Origin: Flemingiibacterium sp964430755
GTDB taxonomy: Bacteria > Bacillota > Clostridia > Oscillospirales > CAG-272
NCBI GenBank assembly: GCA_964430755.1
Contig: CAYSFT010000045.1
Coordinates: forward strand, 1-18,532
Direction of reading: 5' to 3'
Length of the DNA: 18,532 nucleotides
A model generated the notes under the pieces. The model was given only the letters and a program-made list of their open reading frames with translations. It searched no databases and was not told where the DNA came from. Below are positions 15,049 through 18,532 of this stretch, in pieces (within the stretch, counting starts at the first letter, position 1; each line of letters starts with the position of its first letter). The translations under genes and the position numbers were made by a program.

Positions 15049-15097
15049 GTAAAGATAAAGCATTGCGAAGCCGCATTCCATTAGCACCTTACTTTAC
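15049..15097 (-). other. Structured 5' leader hairpin of the permease mRNA
   Basis: Within the ~115-nt leader the minus strand forms an outer stem GTAAAG/CTTTAC (15092-15097 with 15049-15054) and an inner TGCG-GCTT-CGCA tetraloop hairpin (15064-15075). I recognise no riboswitch class. It might be an mRNA-stability or attenuation structure. Confidence 0.3.
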
Positions 15098-15118
15098 AAA
15101 ATTATTTACTTGCATACA

Positions 15119-15147
15119 ATTATACATGGGTTTACGTCATTTGTCAA
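15119..15147 (-). promoter_or_regulatory. Consensus promoter of the permease gene
   Basis: On the minus strand: TTGACA, 17-base spacer, TATAAT, a perfect hexamer match, about 120 bases upstream of the coding start. Confidence 0.85.
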
Positions 15148-15264
15148 CATAAATTTACAGTTTATAAATTATTTAAACCTTCCAGGCATTTTTCACATTG
15201 GCTTATCAAAGAAAAACTATGCCTAATGAGTGAAAACGAAAAAAGGCTGTATTTATCGATAAAA

Positions 15265-15319
15265 AATAGGAGTCAATCCCCCACCGTAAAATCAAACTGT
15301 TCGGAAGTTGACTCCTATT
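15265..15319 (-). terminator. Dispersed hairpin element copy 3, terminator of the specificity-subunit gene
   Basis: Perfect 12-base arms AATAGGAGTCAA (15265-15276) and TTGACTCCTATT (15308-15319), with the conserved AAACTGTTCGGA segment in the loop. It starts about 50 bases after the specificity-gene stop and is followed on the minus strand by TTTTTATCG. The A-rich block 15222-15245 resembles 4140-4164 beside copy 2. Confidence 0.75.
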
Positions 15320-15369
15320 CACTATAAAAGATATTTTTGCGTGAGTGCTTACGGGATTTGAACTCTCGT

Positions 15370-16518
15370 TTATATTATTTGTTTCGTTTTATTGATTATA
15401 ACATTTTTCCAATCCACAACATCTTTTATAGAAAGTTTTTTCTGTGCCTGAATAAATTTCTCCATAAAGTTAAAATCGATATTTTCGTTGGATGTTACAG
15501 GAAGTTGAACAATCATCTCGGCGGCAACCTTTCGATTGAATTTTGTTGCGTAATCAAATCTCCCCGCAGCTTGCTTTTTAAATGTAGCCAAAAAGTACAA
15601 TAACGAATTCTCAGACCACTTAATATCGTTTAATGGATATAATCCTTGAATATGAGAATATCCGATAAAGTCTTTTGGTTGATAAAAAATCCCTTCAGAG
15701 GTGGTGGTATCTGTGTAGGTTATCATATTCCCATTTTCTGTAGGATTCAAATCTACATAACCACCAATACCATTTCCTATACTTGAATTGACAACCACAG
15801 GGGTTTTTCCCGTTGTTTTAAATAACGTCCGATTTGTAACACCATAAGATTTTGTAGGATGGATATCAAATAATTCTCCGATTTTAAAATCCTTATAAGT
15901 GATTTTTTGATTTCTAAATGATTCTATGGCGTATAATTCATCATTTGTCAAATGATAATTCTCAAAACCACTTACTTGTAAATACGCCTCAAGCTCGCTG
16001 AGGCGTTCCGCCTCAAGCTCGCTGAGGCGTTCCGCCTCAAGCTCGCTTATATATTGTTCCATATAGGCATAATCAATATCCTCGTTTTCGGTAACAGGAA
16101 GTTGGATGTAAGTGTTTTTCAATGCTATTTTGGTAGCTTTTTCATTATAAGAAAATTTCTTAGTAATAACTTTTTTTATACTTGTAATCATGTAAAGCGC
16201 TATTTTCTCATTCAACATATTCGACTGTAGTACACTGGTTGCGCCATGACCGTCTTTGAGATAAAATGGTGTTTCAAGATATACTACATTTTGATTATTA
16301 GAATGAATAAGTATAGTAGGCTTTCCATCGACATTATTCAAAACTTTTTCTGTTAAAGACAAATATGATATAATGCCGTTGTTAAGCGTTGCTTGACCGT
16401 AAAATGGATAAAGTGTACCACCAGATACGGTTAATTCGGAAATTTTCAATGGATCAATTTCTTTTTGGGGTTGCCAAATCAATATATCTTCAAGTCTAAA
16501 ACTTTTAAATTTAACCAT
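15370..16518 (-). CDS. Restriction-modification specificity subunit (BcgI B / HsdS-like)
   Basis: About 382 residues with the two-half design of specificity subunits. Half 1: a target-recognition domain (about 1-125) ending in IQLPVTENEDIDYAYMEQYI. Half 2: TYKDFKIGELFDI, a second recognition domain, then VQLPVTSNENIDFNFMEKFI. These repeated ends are the conserved regions that form spacer helices. The subunit should set the bipartite DNA target of the partner enzyme, each half reading one part. The first spacer helix contains a tandem ELEAERLS repeat encoded by a perfect 24-bp duplication (15985-16047). I chose ATG 16518, with AGAGG eight bases upstream, over GTG 16527. The gene overlaps the stop of the upstream fusion gene by eight bases, implying translational coupling. 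It ends 50 bases before a terminator. Confidence 0.88.
   Translation of the reverse strand: MVKFKSFRLEDILIWQPQKEIDPLKISELTVSGGTLYPFYGQATLNNGIISYLSLTEKVLNNVDGKPTILIHSNNQNVVYLETPFYLKDGHGATSVLQSNMLNEKIALYMITSIKKVITKKFSYNEKATKIALKNTYIQLPVTENEDIDYAYMEQYISELEAERLSELEAERLSELEAYLQVSGFENYHLTNDELYAIESFRNQKITYKDFKIGELFDIHPTKSYGVTNRTLFKTTGKTPVVVNSSIGNGIGGYVDLNPTENGNMITYTDTTTSEGIFYQPKDFIGYSHIQGLYPLNDIKWSENSLLYFLATFKKQAAGRFDYATKFNRKVAAEMIVQLPVTSNENIDFNFMEKFIQAQKKLSIKDVVDWKNVIINKTKQII
15985..16047. repeat. 24-bp perfect tandem repeat in the specificity-gene spacer
   Basis: Two complete identical 24-bp units (15985-16008, 16009-16032) and a further 15 identical bases (16033-16047), 2.6 copies in all. The unit encodes the eight residues ELEAERLS on the minus strand, so copy changes keep the frame. 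Each unit contains perfect seven-base inverted arms CGCCTCA/TGAGGCG, which should favour slippage. Confidence 0.95.
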
Positions 16519-18532
16519 CAATTTCACCTCTCAAAACAGCAGACACTTTCCAACCAAGATATTCTTTTATTGTATTTCTAAAATCATCTTCATTTGGCAC
16601 AGTGTTAAGTTTGATGTGTTGAGAAAATGTCCAGTCGTTACCTTCAAGACTTATAGTATCTTCAATGTATTGATCTTCAGTAAAATAATTCAAATACGTT
16701 TTTCCGTAAAGAACCAAATTAACTATTTCCTCATAACGCTCTACGGCATTATCGGTATTTTTAAGATTGGCATCTTGACTTGATTTTTTGCGATTTTGAC
16801 GTGTATATCCATCGTTAGAAAAATCAATAAACTTGACAATCTGTTTTTCATTATGTGGTGTGCCAACATCAAAAACATAGATGGCTGTTTGAACACCGGC
16901 TTTACCCTTAAAAACATCAGACATATGAATGCTGGCAAGCAGAGTGTTGTTCTCCAATATGTCTTTTGTATATGGCAAACCATTTCCACTACCTGCATTT
17001 TCTTGAATAAGAATAGCAGCTCTGCCTTTGCTCATTTTAGAAAGAGCTTTCTTTACAAAGATAAATCCTTTACCCGGAGCAGAATAAGGAGGGTTCAGCA
17101 AAAATACGTTAGCTGGAAACTCCTTACCGTTCATTTCGCCCTGCTCGTATTTTCCGTCATATTCCGTCAAGCTATCCTTATGTATGATGTTTGACGAACC
17201 ATCCCCCATAAGAATCATATTAAGTACAGCAAGCAAATAAATATCTGAACGCTTTTCAATACCTAACAACTGCTTATATTTGATTGTGGCTATTTTATCT
17301 GCTAATTCTTTAGGACTGTGTATGCGCTCCTCCGCATCCTTAATCATCAATTTCATAGAAGAAATAAGGAATCCAGCCGAACCTACCGCATAGTCCCAAA
17401 CATAACTATCCTTATTGACTTGTGCCAATTTTGCCATCAACTCTGTAACATAACGAGGAGTTAATACCACATCATTTTTATCACTGTCGGGAATATCCAC
17501 CCAAGCATTAAGGACATTAAAAAGTTTACCAGTAAAATCAAGATGTCTTGCTGATGTGAATATCGGCATTATATCATTTTTTACGCTTGTATAAACACTC
17601 TTTAGCTTACTCTCGCCATTAACAGGCTTCCACAAATCCGAATATACAAAAACACGCGACAAGTCATTGACTATCATTTCTTTCTTTTCTTGTGGCAAAC
17701 TTTTATTTTCCAAGAAAGAATCGATTTTGTTGATGATAACTCGACCATCGTTGGTCTTTGCTCCAGTTTCCCCTTTTAGTTCTGCAATTTCCAGCGGAGC
17801 AACACCCTCTGTTCCAAGACCTGCCATAATCATTCCGGTAACAAGTTCAACACGAGAACCCACGGAAATTTTCAGTGTATCCTGCATAGTCTGATTAAGC
17901 TTTTTGAGTTTTACTTCAATCTGATTTTCATATTCTTTTGCCTTTGCTTCAATTTCCTCTTCGGTCAAGCCAGCCTTGTCGATCTCATCAATGAAAGCAG
18001 GCTGATTTTTTTTCAACAAGAAAGACAGATCACTATAATTGCCAATTTGTTTCGGAATGCAGAAATTATCAAGCGAGATATAATATACTCCGATTTCTGT
18101 TATAAGAGTTCCGCTTTCATCGTAGTATCCGTTTATTCCGATGGCAACAACCTCTTTATAACTTGCGGTATGTTCTACAATAGCATTAGCATAATGAACC
18201 GCACCATTTACAGCATACTTATTTATGTTAGTAAAATTCTCAGTGCCATCTTTTTTCTTGTTCTCTATTTCACCATCTGCGGATAATTTAATAAAATCTC
18301 CTTTCTTTCCTTTAACTTCAATCATTACGGGAATACGTCTAAGCTTCTTTGTTTCCAAAAGAAGCTTAATATCAGGATAATTAGATCCAGTTCCTCCGCT
18401 TTTTGAAGGTGCTGCCTTTAATGCCGCTTCAATTTCGGAATTGATTGTTTCCGTTTTGGTGTAATATTTAACCTCAACAAGTTGCTTTTTGGCCAAGTCT
18501 TCAACTTGTTCTTCTATGCTTCTTACTGCTTT
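16511..18532 (-). CDS. BcgI-like restriction endonuclease-methyltransferase fusion (5' end off the window)
   Basis: The open frame runs off the right edge, so the true start lies outside; TTG 18496 is only an internal candidate, and in-frame VRSIEEQVEDLAKKQ precedes it. Numbering from that TTG, a nuclease-type motif is at 41-62 (PD at 41-42, EVK at 60-62), a PD-(D/E)xK pattern. YAVNGAVHYA follows near 94-103. The N6-adenine methyltransferase core has the SAM-binding DYAVGSAGFL at 368-377 (family DPAxGSGxFL) and the catalytic NPPY at 468-471. Nuclease and methylase in one chain plus a separate specificity subunit is the BcgI (type IIB) arrangement; a type I HsdM with a separate, unseen HsdR is less likely because of the EVK motif. 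It overlaps the specificity gene by eight bases. Confidence 0.85.
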   Translation of the reverse strand, partial: KAVRSIEEQVEDLAKKQLVEVKYYTKTETINSEIEAALKAAPSKSGGTGSNYPDIKLLLETKKLRRIPVMIEVKGKKGDFIKLSADGEIENKKKDGTENFTNINKYAVNGAVHYANAIVEHTASYKEVVAIGINGYYDESGTLITEIGVYYISLDNFCIPKQIGNYSDLSFLLKKNQPAFIDEIDKAGLTEEEIEAKAKEYENQIEVKLKKLNQTMQDTLKISVGSRVELVTGMIMAGLGTEGVAPLEIAELKGETGAKTNDGRVIINKIDSFLENKSLPQEKKEMIVNDLSRVFVYSDLWKPVNGESKLKSVYTSVKNDIMPIFTSARHLDFTGKLFNVLNAWVDIPDSDKNDVVLTPRYVTELMAKLAQVNKDSYVWDYAVGSAGFLISSMKLMIKDAEERIHSPKELADKIATIKYKQLLGIEKRSDIYLLAVLNMILMGDGSSNIIHKDSLTEYDGKYEQGEMNGKEFPANVFLLNPPYSAPGKGFIFVKKALSKMSKGRAAILIQENAGSGNGLPYTKDILENNTLLASIHMSDVFKGKAGVQTAIYVFDVGTPHNEKQIVKFIDFSNDGYTRQNRKKSSQDANLKNTDNAVERYEEIVNLVLYGKTYLNYFTEDQYIEDTISLEGNDWTFSQHIKLNTVPNEDDFRNTIKEYLGWKVSAVLRGEIDG

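Noticed and set aside
15343..15368. tRNA-like T-arm (minus strand GTTCAAATCCCG), possible integration site at the end of the RM module
   Set aside because: The five-base stem around the loop does not pair and no acceptor stem, anticodon arm or CCA end is present. A similar stretch (GGATTTGAA) near 580 is equally isolated.
15370..18532. Classic three-subunit type I restriction system
   Set aside because: The methylase chain carries its own PD...EVK motif and resembles BcgI-type fusions; no hsdR is visible, although the window ends too early to exclude one fully.

Overview
The window looks like a chromosome segment of a gut-type Clostridia bacterium (Bacillota). The reasons are AGGAGG-type ribosome sites, moderate GC, several near-perfect TTGACA-17-TATAAT promoters often with an extended TGn element, and protein families common in anaerobic Clostridia. 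I cannot name a genus. Nothing suggests a plasmid or prophage; there are no rRNA, tRNA or CRISPR features.

Layout, left to right. (1) 93-2013: thioredoxin and a glutamate-1-semialdehyde-type class III aminotransferase, both minus, each with its own promoter; the aminotransferase has a strong terminator. (2) 2067-4089, plus strand: a cupin/AraC regulator, divergent from the aminotransferase, then a separately promoted TIM-barrel sugar isomerase/epimerase-like enzyme. (3) 4221-5366, minus: a cytoplasmic metallophosphoesterase. (4) 5579-13326, minus: an apparent three-gene operon read right to left, consisting of a neutral/alkaline ceramidase-like gene, a very large secreted multi-module protein ending in a TIM-barrel glycoside-hydrolase-like domain, and a stand-alone intact paralog of that domain. 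The first two genes are broken: the ceramidase-like gene has an in-frame TAA and a frameshift; the large gene has a frameshift, an in-frame TAA and a junction where about half a TIM barrel is missing. (5) 13536-15147, minus: an APC-family amino-acid permease with terminator, promoter and structured leader. (6) 15370 to the right edge, minus: a BcgI-like restriction-modification pair, with a nuclease-methyltransferase fusion (5' end off the window) overlapping a two-TRD specificity subunit.

The most interesting points are: (a) a perfect 24-bp in-frame tandem repeat in the specificity gene, exactly in the spacer helix between the two DNA-recognition halves, which could change target spacing by slippage; (b) lesions concentrated in one operon for glycan/sphingolipid-type substrates, either true decay or a local sequence/assembly problem; (c) a large protein built from three consecutive two-module duplications; and (d) three dispersed copies of an intergenic hairpin element with a conserved loop and one covarying base pair, two of them at 3' ends of minus-strand genes.

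Gene-free stretches over 300 bases: 5277-5578 holds the phosphoesterase promoter and two hairpins; 13327-13656 holds the permease terminator and a possible weak operon promoter; 14998-15369 holds the permease promoter, its leader hairpin and the third hairpin repeat.
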